Assembly (NCBI RefSeq): GCF_003672135.1
Contig: NC_039511.1
Coordinates: forward strand, 4,738,464 to 4,802,463
Source of the DNA: Ooceraea biroi
Lineage: Eukaryota > Arthropoda > Insecta > Hymenoptera > Formicidae
Direction: 5' to 3'
DNA: 64,000 nt
Both the position numbers and the translations under genes were made by a program. Within the stretch, counting starts at the first letter, position 1. Each line of letters opens with the position of its first letter. The notes under the pieces were generated by a model. It saw nothing but the letters and a program-made list of their open reading frames with translations, was not told the origin of the DNA and made no database searches. This document shows positions 1 through 8,922 of this stretch, one piece after another.

Positions 1-22
1 CTCTAATGGCGGCACGTTACAG

Positions 23-576
23 CACCTAAGATTACATCGAAGATCTCTTTGGTAAAATGGAGCTCAATGACGGCGCGGAATGTGTACGATCTGCATCGCG
101 GTCTTTTAGGATTATACCCGCTGACCACTAGGTTCAAAAACAAAACAATAAAATTGTTCGACGTTCGCCAAGCACCGGAACCGGCTCGTGCAACAAATCC
201 GGAGAGCGAAGTAGCAGGTTAATTTTTATTAATTTATTAATTCTCTCCTGAACGATTAAACACGATTACATCAAATCCAAGCAAAATCCTCACTTTGTCC
301 CTAAGAATGGTTTATGTGAAAATATAATGGTTACATAATATTTCTAAATAACTCGTGTACTTGCGTTATCAATCTGAAAAAGTCTCTCTTTCAGGTTTGG
401 TGAGATTTGATAGGAAAAACAAAGTGCTAATTGTGACGTGTAAAGGTCCGAGTTGGATCTCGATAGAGAAGGTAGTATTGGCAGGTCATTCGGCAATGGA
501 TGCGACGGACTTTAGAAACGGATTTATGCAGGGCGAAATGAAAGAAAACAGATTTATTTTTTTCGGAGCGACGTAA
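23..576 (+). CDS. Mtfmt: Methionyl-tRNA formyltransferase, mitochondrial; last two coding exons (partial, 5' part outside window)
   Basis: The enzyme formylates the methionine on initiator Met-tRNA for translation start in mitochondria. Two exons are visible: 23-217 and 395-576, joined in phase across a 177-bp intron (donor CAG|GTTAAT, acceptor CTCTCTTTCAG|GT). The first visible exon follows TTACAG and completes a split alanine codon, giving APKI, then KWSSMTARNVYDLHRGL, then LYPLTTRFKNKTIKLFDVR. This fits the start of the C-terminal formyltransferase domain. The last exon reads KVLIVTCKGPSW, then EKVVLAG, then MDATDFRNGFMQG, and stops at TAA 574-576. The C..GW, then kxxL, then ATDFxNG pattern is the hallmark end of this family. 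The catalytic N-terminal domain is left of the window. The gene converges with the PHF14-type gene. The family call is from remembered sequence patterns, not a search. Confidence 0.85.
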
Positions 577-1863
577 TATATAATTCCAGTGTTGCTTCCA
601 TCTCTGACACCGTAAAACCTTTTTTTGTAAATCTATGAGAGTTTCATCCAGGAACAGAGATACGGTCATGAAAATTTTTATTCACTATAATAGTAAAATT
701 TAACTTAGAATGTACAAAAATTGTAATATTAACGCAACGATGTTATCATGATTTTATCATGCGGTAAAATGTTGCTCGTTACATGTCAATATGTCCTTCC
801 TAAATATTGTTTGAAAATCGTTTTTGCTCATTCTAGAATTTGTAATTTTGCATTTTAAACAATCTCTTTTTGTCCCATGCGAAAATATTTTTTGTATATT
901 CTTATCTTCTACTATTATAATTTATGCTTAATATCTTCGCTAAACAGAATCACTACGAAACTACAGAGCGTTACAAAAAAGTCCGTAAACGAAATCATAG
1001 GAAATAAGTAGCGTGAATTTTACGTCAAGATTCAAATAAACCATTGTTTTCAAGTGGAATCTGTAATAGTGGCTTTTACAGAGTTCGTGTTTTGAATTAC
1101 AGAAAAAGTTGCTGTCTTTCCTACGTGTGTTGTTGTATATATCTTACAAAAAAACATAATGACACAGAATGCCTCGTTTATGTGAACGCAGAGAATTGTA
1201 GCTGCAGATAGAAAATTGTTGATATTAAGTCTCAGTTTCAGAGGCCTGAAATGAAAGAAATATTTTTACTATAAAAAAATCTCTTTCTTTTATTTACATT
1301 TAATGTGCCAGTATATATCCCCATTGACAATATTAAGCGGAAGACGAAATGTGCAGTTCAGAATACTTCAATGTATCATTCTAGTACATTGCTGCAAAGT
1401 AACATCAAATAAATAAAGATAAATATAATTTTAGTAAATTAATAAATATAATTTTCCATCAGACTAAAAGCTTTCCGTTCCCATTTCCCTGTAATATTAA
1501 CTTTTGCCTTTCTCATGAGACGGCGTTTCTCGTTTAATACACCTCGTTATTAAATCAGATCGTTTAATTACTCGTATACATCTCAGATCAAGGTACTTTG
1601 TATTTTGTCCCATATCTACTGCTTATTGTCTCCGTAAGCGTGAGTGTCAGTTATTCTGATTTATTTCATTCATTCTACTAAAAACCTATTATACGCTGGG
1701 TAGAAAAATAAAAAGGAATGGCTATCTAAAAAGAAAAATAGTTCCTCCATCAGAGCTATTTATTAAGGGGCTTTTCCCTATGTATCTATGTGCATATATA
1801 GACAAAATAGAAAGTACATCGATCTAGCGTTCAAAAATATTGGCGTTTACGAACAGTAAAAAT
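577..1863. other. Intergenic or 3' UTR stretch between two convergent genes
   Basis: This AT-rich stretch has no supported coding exon. On the plus strand AATAAA occurs at 1035-1040 and in the 1408-1417 region, usable by the Mtfmt-like gene. On the minus strand AATAAA reads at 1764-1759, about 100 bases past the putative stop of the PHF14-type gene. The transcripts of the two genes probably end close together here and may overlap. If the strong donor at 1875-1870 is used, a short terminal PHF14 exon could also lie in this stretch, but I could not identify one. Confidence 0.6.
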
Positions 1864-4800
1864 TTATGAACTTACACTAGGATCGCAGTCGGCACAGTGC
1901 CACGAATAGCCTCTCCGTTTCGGAGACTTTTTCACTGGAGGATCTAAGCACGTAAAGTGATAGCACTTCTTACATTCGTCGCACCTGTAACAAACACGGT
2001 TAAATTACATGACACAAAAGATCGTTATGATCAATCGCTCGATCAATCGCAATTACACGGGCACAAGTGTAACTCACATAACGAGATTTTGGTTAGTGCC
2101 GGGAGTATCACAGACGTTGCATTGCGTCATAAGGTCCGTATCTTTCCCTTTTTTCGCTCCCGTCGAGAGTCGACCGCTGCTGTTCACGTTTACCGGCGGC
2201 ACAACGTTAGCAGCCGGGGGCGGCACGGGTGGCGGTGGCAACGTGATCTCGGTGCTCGTCGAGGTAGCCACGAACATTTGTGGACTTGACTCCGAAGCTG
2301 CGTCACCTTCCGGCCGTGGAATCGGTTTTATCTGCATAAATATGACTCGATACTAGCACATTCCTACGGAAATATATATAATAATAAAATAAAGCAACGA
2401 GTACTTGCCTTTATCGTGATCCTCCTGTGAACTTCCGGTTGGCTTTGGACTTCGGGATTTTCTACATCTAAACTTTTCCTTTTGTGCTTCCGTTTCCTCT
2501 GTTTCACTCCGGTTATCGGATCCGGAGAGTACCTCTTGTGCTTTTCCCTAATAAATTACATCATGTTTATGCGTCACGTGTCTCGTATTTTCGAAAGCTC
2601 AATTTATTATTCAATTTCATTTATTCTCTTTTTTACGTACCTCCTCCTCTTTTTTCCGCTTTTCTGCGGGACAGATTCCGTCCCATCTGCCGAAGCTACC
2701 ATATACTCCGGGGAACCTTCTCTTATGGTGATATTGTTGACGGACTGTTGATTGTACATCGATTCAGCTGCCTGCACAGGTTCCACGGTCGACGGTTGCG
2801 GGCCTATCGGTTTAATAGTTAGCTGTGGATGCAAAGACGACATATTTATTTACGCGTACGCTAATATCACGAAGTCAAATCTTTGTACTTCATTCATACG
2901 GTAACGAGATAAGTATAAGTACTTTCGGTGTTGTGTGCGTGTCGGGGGCGGTAACGTTTGTCACGTTGCTGGCAGAATTCTTCGACGTGGTGGGCGTGCT
3001 TGGCGTCGCAGGTGCCTGCACCTCCTGCGTCGGTGTGAGCGTTGAATTAACGTCGTCCTTACAGTGTCTTAACTTGCGCGGCGCCGACGTGTCCACACGT
3101 TCCACCTCCGATCCCGACGACTCCTTGTCGCATTCCGAACATTGCCTGTTCAGATTGTAAATATGCAAAATAAAAAAAATTAGAAAAAATTAGAAAAAAA
3201 TTATAAAGTGTTCCAAATGTCGAATTATGATTTCTATAATTTCGCATCACGCACCATCCCATCTGCCTCGTCTTCTTCGGCATCCGAGTCAGGGGCGGGC
3301 TCAAGCAGGAGAGGTGGTAATGCAAGTGGCACGTGTCGCACTTCGCAAGAAGATGTTGATTGGAGGACCGTCTGCAGATGCCGCACTGGTGCCGCACCGT
3401 CGCGAGCTCGCTCTTGTGATTCTGCTCCTGCTGCGCCTGGCTGCTGAGTACCCTACCCTCGCGTATACCCTCGGCGCCCTTACCCACGGGCAGTGGGAAT
3501 CCGACGCCCATCTTGAGAGCGGCCGCCGTGGGCACGCCTAGTCCTGTACCTGGCAAAAAGGCGCACCGTGTCTCTCCGCGTTGCTTGAGAATTCGTTTAG
3601 GGAGAAAGGCAAGAACTCACCTAACGTGGGTGCTATCCTCGGCTTGGCCAAATCGGCGATCGACGGCAGGGGCTTCACGTAACCGGCGCTTTTAAGTACT
3701 TGGTGATACTGTTCGATCTTTTCCTTCAACGTCACGTTCACTCTAATCTGCTCCTCGTTATCCTTCATTACCTCGTCGTACTTTCTGTCCAGTCGTTGCT
3801 GCTCGTTCAGCAATTGCGAGTTAATATCGAGGAGCTCTTGCAGCCGCCTCTTCATAGACGTTACCCGCAGGTTGCGGTCCAGGTAGTAGCCAATGAACTC
3901 TACGCTAAAGGCGGGAGCGATGTGCCACTTTTTTCTCACATCGACCAACGCCACCAGTTGAGACTCCTGCGCTTCCAACGCGGCCGTGTCCACACCCATC
4001 AGCTCGGCTTTCCTCGCCAATTGACGACAAGCGGACGCAGATGTAGTCAGCAAACGTGGCATCTTCTGCGTGGGAACTGTGACCGATGCGTAGATTAGAA
4101 ATATACTTCACATCGTATGAATATCCAAGAAGAAAAATTGCTTTATACCCCATGGAGGTGGACGTGACGCCTTGTGAGCGAGATACTTGTGTCTGTGTTT
4201 CGCCAGCTTCCTTTGAATTCTACGTTGCTCGTCCGAGTCCAAGTGATTAGGCTGTTTCAACATCTGCTGCCGGTACTGTGCACGTAACTGCAAAGCCAGC
4301 CAGTTACGCCTACGCCTACGAACGAGGGACTTGTCAGAATGTAATTTACAGTGCGCGTAAAACGGATCGGCCTGATCGACCTCCTCGCTGTGCGCCTCGG
4401 ACAGTAAACCCTCCCTTTGCGCGCTGCAAAAAACAAAGAAAAAGATTTCGTACTTTATATCCGTGACACAAACTCTCGCGAATACTCGGTAAAAAGTCTA
4501 CGGTCTAGCAAAAGTATTACCAGGTCACGTGAAAATACGTGTGACACATTCCAGCGTCGCATTCAATGCACACACCTGTGCGCGCGAACCGCGAATCCTC
4601 GCACAGGGAGCACGTCTTGGCGCCCCACTTGCTGTACGCCATCTCGAACAGCGTCACGCTCGACAAACGATCGACCTGAGGCGAGGGATAATCCCACATG
4701 TAATTACGGGACACGTGCTGCGGTGTACGCAAGATCTACTTACTTCGCCAAAAGCAACACCGGGCACATAAAGAGCGCAGACCAGGTGAACCCACTTTCC

Positions 4801-6955
4801 GACATCCGTCTCCTTAAAAATCCCACCCTTATTGGGACAGAGCTCGCACGATGGGTCTTCGATGCCTGCACTGCAAGCTTCGCAGAACCACGGTGCCGAT
4901 TGACACAAGGAGTCGGTACTCGAGAAACTCTCTACGTCGGACACACCGTAGCAGCCTGCAATTTGACGTTTGCTCACAAACGTGCGTGCAGCGGGCTTAA
5001 ACAAATGCACATATCTTTCAAATTAATGCGTACCTTCGTGAACACTGACTCCACAACCGTCGCACTCAACAATCTCGTTTATGTCATCACTCCTATCGCC
5101 TAAGCAACCACAGCAAATCAGCATTTTGTTTAGTTTCTCATCGAGGGGAGCGCCTTTCAAAGCTTGCTGACGAGCCTGCTCAATTACGTCTCCCACAGTT
5201 AAGCCGGCATTATCTTTTCCACCCAATAGCGGATCTGCCAGTGAATCGTCAGATTCCTCAGACGCATCTTCTTATAGAAAAAAAAACACCATACTTTGTA
5301 CAGTTGTCACAAATTCATACAGGATTTATAGGCAAATACATTTCTTTACTAGTCTATTAAATTTTTTTTACAACACTGATATTTTATAGTTTTGTAGTAT
5401 ATATATGATCAAGTCTTATCTATATTTTGCGACTTTCTTAAGATAGTAGCACGTAAAACAGTACCACATAACACGAATAGTACCTCTGCCGACGTCATTA
5501 GAATCCACTGAATCATCGTCAGATTCCTCGCAATGATCCTCAATTCGGAAATCACTGTCGTCTGAACTCTCACCCAAATCAAAGTCGAGCAAAGACTGCT
5601 GCGCTGATTCGACCGGTTTCACCCTTCTCTTTTTAGGATCCCTCTCGACTGTAAATTTAATTAATTTTCTACAGATGCAACTCGACTATATTTTATTAAA
5701 AAAATATATCCCCGTCATTGCTGCATATAGGTACAGGAAAAACAATGTGTAACAATATCTATCAATAATACTCAAAAGCAAATAGAAATAAAGCAAAATA
5801 ACAGTTTTGCAGAGAATAATGTACAAACAATCATAGGTTATGTTTGCACTCGATTTTAAAACGTACATGTGCTGGACATGATGCTTTTTAATAAAGTTTT
5901 TCAAGATTTTTATCGAAATCCGAGTATTTTTCAGCCGCACAGATTGTCAATATCCCGCGATTTTTATCATTGCCGCACAAACAAAATAAATTTTAAAAGC
6001 CTCCCATTACACGTCAAGCACACATCAAGCAAGTCGCTTGTAATACACACGTACATTACATACACATTTCACACGTCACTCGCGGTCCCACCGGCATCAT
6101 GTTAGGTTAATTTTACGTATCAGTAAGCGTGATTACGATAATAATAAAGCACTCGGTTATCATTACAATCGCATATTCACAAAAGCCAGACTGAATTGTT
6201 ATAGTCATAATGCAATTGCCAATGTATAGATCTAATAATAAATTAATTACAATAATAAATGGTAATGACAGAAACGAGTAATTACATGACAATAGAACAC
6301 AATAATACACAAGTACAATACATATTTACTACACATGTGTCAGTAAATTACAATGTAATTAACATATGCATTAATCAGCAAATGGATTAACCAACACTTA
6401 TAATATATAATAAATAGTTTTTACTATAATTGCAATATAGTTATGATGGTACATTGAACAGTAGAATAATTTCCAAGTGCAACAAAAGTACAGCAAGTAC
6501 AACAAAAAAAGTACGATGACTGGATTTTTAAATGTAACAAATACATCACAGAAACAGCTAAATATTAAATAACATTATAATATTCGACATAAAATTGGAA
6601 ACCTGTACAGAAAAAAAAGGCATCTGCATGTGTAAAAAGAACAAAGTGTACACATATACGTTCAAACTATTCAATCTCTTCAGCTTTGGCATATCGTTCC
6701 TCTTAGATGTAACTCTGGTTGTTACTCGGCTTCTACGTACGGTGTCAGAGAATGTAAAAAATCAATTTCTGATCGCGTTTGCAATCTATCCACAAGTCGA
6801 CTTGAAATCGATGAGACAGCGGAAGCTCGTACTCACAATTAATCACGATTCTCTCGGCGAGTGAACCGACGGCGCTATGCGGGGAACGCTGCAGATTTCA
6901 GTGAGAACTTACTCATCGTTTTGTACAAGAATCCGACATCGTCCTCCTGCGACAT
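1864..6955 (-). CDS. Phf14: PHF14-like multi-PHD-finger chromatin protein; 13 coding exons, complete or nearly so
   Basis: This is a nuclear chromatin-reader protein. Vertebrate PHF14 binds histones through PHD and extended PHD fingers and works with HMG20A/TCF20/RAI1-type complexes. Coding exons (high to low coordinate): 6955-6913, 5648-5484, 5270-5034, 4955-4744, 4675-4521, 4423-4149, 4076-3621, 3549-3255, 3145-2923, 2822-2641, 2547-2409, 2331-2078, 1984-1876 (or on to the stop at 1864). The reading frame is kept at all 12 junctions and gives about 915 codons, close to vertebrate PHF14 (roughly 890-950). Order: acidic N-terminus; PHD1 (about 121-176); extended PHD (185 to about 290); coiled coil (about 430-490); PHD (570 to about 619); low-complexity basic linker; last PHD (865-912). 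The N-terminal acidic region before PHD1 is far shorter than in vertebrates. Phrases such as FKETDVGKWVHLVCALYVPG, RFARTGVC and LDPPVKKSPK make the family call firm. One intron has a GC donor. Confidence 0.93.
1876..1984 (-). CDS. Phf14: PHF14-like gene, coding exon 13 (end of last PHD); 3' end ambiguous
   Basis: The acceptor is TTTGTTACAG|GTGCG. It encodes MCDECKKCYHFTCLDPPVKK and SPKRRGYSWHCADCDPS, completing the final C4HC3 finger. After DPS the sequence is GTAAGT, a perfect donor. If it is not spliced, the frame adds V-S-S and stops at TAA 1866-1864. I cannot decide between a terminal exon ending at 1864 and a further short exon below 1860. Confidence 0.88.
2078..2331 (-). CDS. Phf14: PHF14-like gene, coding exon 12 (start of last PHD)
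   Basis: The acceptor is TTATGCAG|ATAAAACC. A proline/valine/serine-rich linker (LPPPPVPPPAANVVPP) is followed by CNVCDTPGTNQNLV, the first knuckle of the last PHD finger. The donor TTAT|GTGAGT splits a methionine codon. Confidence 0.9.
2409..2547 (-). CDS. Phf14: PHF14-like gene, coding exon 11 (ends in a GC donor)
   Basis: The acceptor is TTTATTAG|GGAAAAG. It encodes EKHKRYSPDPITGVKQRKRK and a further basic run to HRRITIK, a likely nuclear-localisation or DNA-contact patch. It ends AAAG|GCAAGT. The nearest GT four bases later would break the frame to the next exon, so the GC donor is the consistent choice. Confidence 0.78.
2641..2822 (-). CDS. Phf14: PHF14-like gene, coding exon 10
   Basis: The acceptor is CATCCACAG|CTAACT. 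It encodes LTIKPIGPQPSTVEPVQAAE, continues through EGSPEYMVASADGT and ends in a basic patch KSGKKRRR. The donor is GGAG|GTACGT. The linker is poorly conserved, so the exact start is less certain than for the PHD exons. Confidence 0.8.
2923..3145 (-). CDS. Phf14: PHF14-like gene, coding exon 9
   Basis: It follows CTGAACAG and completes W-QCSECDK, the last zinc ligands of the PHD finger. A threonine/serine/proline-rich low-complexity segment then runs to PDTHTTPK. The donor is AAA|GTACTT. Confidence 0.88.
3255..3549 (-). CDS. Phf14: PHF14-like gene, coding exon 8 (second classical PHD)
   Basis: The acceptor is TTTTTGCCAG|GTACAGG. A glycine-rich linker precedes HQCGICRRSSNQHLLAKCD and TCHLHYHLSCLSPPLTRMPK, a C4HC3 PHD finger nearly identical in pattern to the family. 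The donor GATG|GTGCGT splits the conserved tryptophan codon. Confidence 0.94.
3621..4076 (-). CDS. Phf14: PHF14-like gene, coding exon 7 (coiled coil)
   Basis: The acceptor is GTCACAG|TTCCC. It encodes VPTQKMPRLLTTSASACRQL and ARKAELMGVDT, which align with the family's PREKLPRPLTSSASA and RKAELMG block. A predicted coiled coil follows (RRLQELLDINSQLLNEQQRL and on). It ends at TTAG|GTGAGT. At 456 bases it is the largest exon. Confidence 0.92.
4149..4423 (-). CDS. Phf14: PHF14-like gene, coding exon 6
   Basis: The acceptor is TTTTTTGCAG|CGC. It starts with AQREGLLSEAHSEE, then DPFYAHCKLHSD, which is the end of the extended PHD. A run of arginines and NWLALQLRAQYRQQ follow, then a basic helical stretch ending in ASRPPPW. 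The donor is TGGG|GTATAA. Confidence 0.92.
4521..4675 (-). CDS. Phf14: PHF14-like gene, coding exon 5 (extended PHD)
   Basis: The acceptor is CTCAG|GTC. It encodes VDRLSSVTLFEMAYSKWGAK, then CSLCEDSRFARTGVCIECD and AGMCHTYFHVT, the cysteine/histidine-rich core of the extended PHD. The donor CCTG|GTAATA splits the next cysteine codon. Confidence 0.95.
4744..4955 (-). CDS. Phf14: PHF14-like gene, coding exon 4 (end of PHD1, start of extended PHD)
   Basis: It follows TTGCAG and continues CYGVSDVESFSSTDS, then WFCEAC to close PHD1. CELCPNKGGIFKETD and WVHLVCALYVPGVAFGE then open the zinc knuckle of the extended PHD module. The donor is GAA|GTAAGT. Confidence 0.95.
5034..5270 (-). CDS. Phf14: PHF14-like gene, coding exon 3 (first half of PHD1)
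   Basis: It starts after TATAAG with a serine/acid-rich DASEESDDS run. It then gives LICCGCLGDRSDDINEIVEC and DGCGVSVHEG, the first zinc-binding cysteines and the histidine of PHD1. The donor GAAG|GTACGC splits the glycine codon of HEGCYG. Confidence 0.93.
5484..5648 (-). CDS. Phf14: PHF14-like gene, coding exon 2 (basic then acidic N-terminus)
   Basis: The acceptor is AAATTTACAG|TCGAGAGG and the donor AGAG|GTAC. The exon encodes ERDPKKRRVKPVE, then LLDFDLGESSDDSDFRIED and EESDDDSVDSND. The SSDDSDF core is shared with vertebrate PHF14 near its N-terminus. Confidence 0.88.
5649..6912 (-). other. Phf14: Intron 1 of the PHF14-like gene
   Basis: A 1.26-kb AT-rich stretch between GTAAGT (6912-6907) and TTTACAG (ending 5649). 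The other introns of this gene are mostly below 250 bases. I see no coding frame in it; short open frames on both strands are AT-rich and have no family pattern. Confidence 0.7.
6913..6955 (-). CDS. Phf14: PHF14-like gene, coding exon 1 (start codon)
   Basis: The exon encodes MSQEDDVGFLYKTM plus one base and ends at ATGA|GTAAGT. It joins the exon at 5648 to give M-I-E-R-D-P-K-K-R-R, which matches the basic KRRxVKP start of the family. An in-frame TAG lies seven codons upstream (6976-6974), so the ATG at 6955 is the first possible start. A second in-frame ATG at 6916 could be used instead. The exon call is inference from splice phase and consensus. Confidence 0.75.
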
Positions 6956-7290
6956 GTCTCGGCACTGCGGGTCCTATGCACGAGTGCGGCTTCTTTCGTG
7001 TCGACGGACGGATATGACGGCCGGACGGATATATTGCGTTCCCCGATCGATACCCTCGAGGACTCGAGGATCCGCTCGACTCGTAGATTCGAGCAGATCG
7101 AGACTCGCGGCGTATCCAGCGCAGAAGCGCGTTATTTTATCGCCCGGTGTTGTCGTCCTGTCCGCGGATGCGTCCGACTCGTATCTGCGGGCGGCGCTGA
7201 TGCGCCATGATGCATTCACGAGAGTCCTTCCGCGGGAAGTTCAACTTCTCGACTCGTCGATGCGCGAGAGAAATTTCGGCCAAGTAGCAC
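6956..7290 (-). promoter_or_regulatory. CpG-rich promoter and 5' UTR region of the PHF14-like gene
   Basis: This GC- and CpG-rich block directly upstream of the start codon contrasts with the AT-rich intron on the other side. It has no obvious TATA box in the expected place. Its right edge is cut by the CCCATACAGCAC terminus at 7293. A similarly GC-rich block resumes at about 8930, after the transposon. Confidence 0.5.
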
Positions 7291-8095
7291 TTCCCATACA
7301 GCACGAAAAGATTTCAGAAATATTTCAGAAGTATTTCATCTGACAGATCTCAGAAAGCATCTCATAAACATTGCAAAATGTTTCTGCAACAGTTATGAGA
7401 CAACTCCGGAATAGCAAAATGTCCGCGACACTTGCATTCAAAACCTTATAGAAAGGTTGCTGAAAGGTATAGATCAATCTGCAACCTTTCTGAAATATTG
7501 CCGAAAGATTATTAAAATAGCTGAAATCTTTTTGATATATTACTAAAGGTTAATTGAAATAATTTTGAAACTTTCCTATGATGTTGCACACAAATTACAA
7601 AGCTCTTATTAAAATAAATTGAAAATACTTCAGAAATTATATTTAAATTTATTATACGAGTATCAGAAGATTGCAAATACTAAAAAGTTATAATAAAAAT
7701 TATATATAAAATGTATTTATTATTTTTATTGTACGTTTTTATTTAATATTTGCAATCTAATTAATATAATAAATATGATTTCTGAAATATGCTTAATGAA
7801 AAAAATACATAATATATATAAGATGTATGTAGATATACACATACATAGCTAAACCAAGTATTCACCAAGTTTCCCTTTAAAAAGCGTGAATTGTTGGCAC
7901 ATTGACAAAGAGCCATTCTTATATTATATATTTTCCTTTTTCTTCCTCCAAATAGTTGATTAAAAGGAAAGAATTATATAGATGTATAATTCTCTGTTCA
8001 ACCAACACTTATATTTGAAAGAAAAAAAGGATATGTGAAAATAATGCATTTGTTTGTCAACTGGTTAGCTTCACTAAAGATCGAATACTTGGTCT

Positions 8096-8098
<3 letters not shown>

Positions 8099-8134
<36 letters not shown>
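8099..8134. repeat. (TA)18 microsatellite
   Basis: A pure TA run directly abutting the left end of the element starting at 8135. The element's flanks are TA on both sides, so it inserted at a TA within this run or next to it. Confidence 0.97.
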
Positions 8135-8137
<3 letters not shown>

Positions 8138-8727
8138 GGTGTTTCCTAAGTAAGTAGACAAACTTAAGGAGGATATTCCTTGGCTTATTTTAAGAAGAAA
8201 AGGTCATATAAACATATGTCCTAAACTGCTTTGTTTTCCAAAAAAACGTATCTGTCATTGTAAATACGTCTTGCTTGACGAGCGTTTCCATTAGCAAGAC
8301 CGTATACGAAATGCATATCTGCCATTTCGGCGTTGTGTAATTTACCATAATTAATAAAATTACTAAACTTAATAGGAACTAATAAAGTTTGCGTCAAAGA
8401 TAACGCGATAGCAGTGATGCCGGATAGCGTGCTTTTGCAGTACGAGTCAACAGCGGTGGGGATGGAGTGGGGATGGTCTCGCGGCGGCCGCGCGGCGCAG
8501 TCTGAAACGAGTGTTCACTTGCGGCGCCGCGAGACCATCCCCACTCCATCCCCACCGCTGTTGACTCGTACTGTAAAAGCACGTATCCGAAAAGTGAACG
8601 AAAACAGTGATGTACTTTTTTTGGAAAACAAAGCAGTTTAGGACATATGTTTATATGACCTTTTCTTCTTAAAATAAGCCAAGGAATATCCTTCTTAAGT
8701 TTGTCTACTTACTTAGGAAACACCCTG
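8135..8727. mobile_element. 593-bp long-terminal-inverted-repeat MITE flanked by TA
   Basis: The arms at 8135-8250 and 8612-8727 (about 116 bp) are near-perfect inverted repeats starting CAGGGTGTTTCCTAAG and ending with the reverse complement CACCCTG. TA lies on both sides (8133-8134, 8728-8729), consistent with TA-targeting elements, though the left flank is itself a TA repeat. There is no coding capacity. A second, GC-rich inverted repeat lies in the core. Confidence 0.85.
8429..8582. repeat. GC-rich inverted repeat in the MITE core
   Basis: Arms of 57 bp (8429-8485 and 8526-8582) differ at one base and are separated by a 40-bp loop. They begin GTGCTTTTGCAGTACGAG and contain GGTGGGGATGGAGTGGGG. 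Composition is sharply more GC-rich than the outer arms, which suggests a separate foldback unit acquired by the MITE. Confidence 0.9.
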
Positions 8728-8922
8728 TATAATTTTACTTTTTACAATATTCACATTTTTTCAAATTTATTGCATGTGGTAGGTTTTAGAAACATTTCTG
8801 TTGCAACATTTCATATGACATATTGCGGAATCCTTTCAGAAATGTTGCATATGAATTGTGAAACCTTGAAATGATTTTAAAACCTTCCTGAAAGCTTTCT
8901 GTATTAATCGGTGCTGTATGGG

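Larger units (their letters stand above)
7293..8922. mobile_element. Non-autonomous DNA element bounded by CCCATACAGCAC inverted repeats
   Basis: CCCATACAGCAC at 7293-7304 is matched by its reverse complement at 8911-8922. Just inside, both ends carry related A/T-rich motifs around TTTCAGAAAT, GAAACCTT and TTGCAACA in opposite orientation. There is no transposase frame. I could not define a clean target-site duplication. The class is not assigned. The 593-bp element at 8135-8727 and the TA repeat lie inside it. Confidence 0.55.

Noticed and set aside
3208..4098. Several plus-strand frames over the PHF14-like exons
   Set aside because: They are antisense shadows of the well-supported minus-strand exons.
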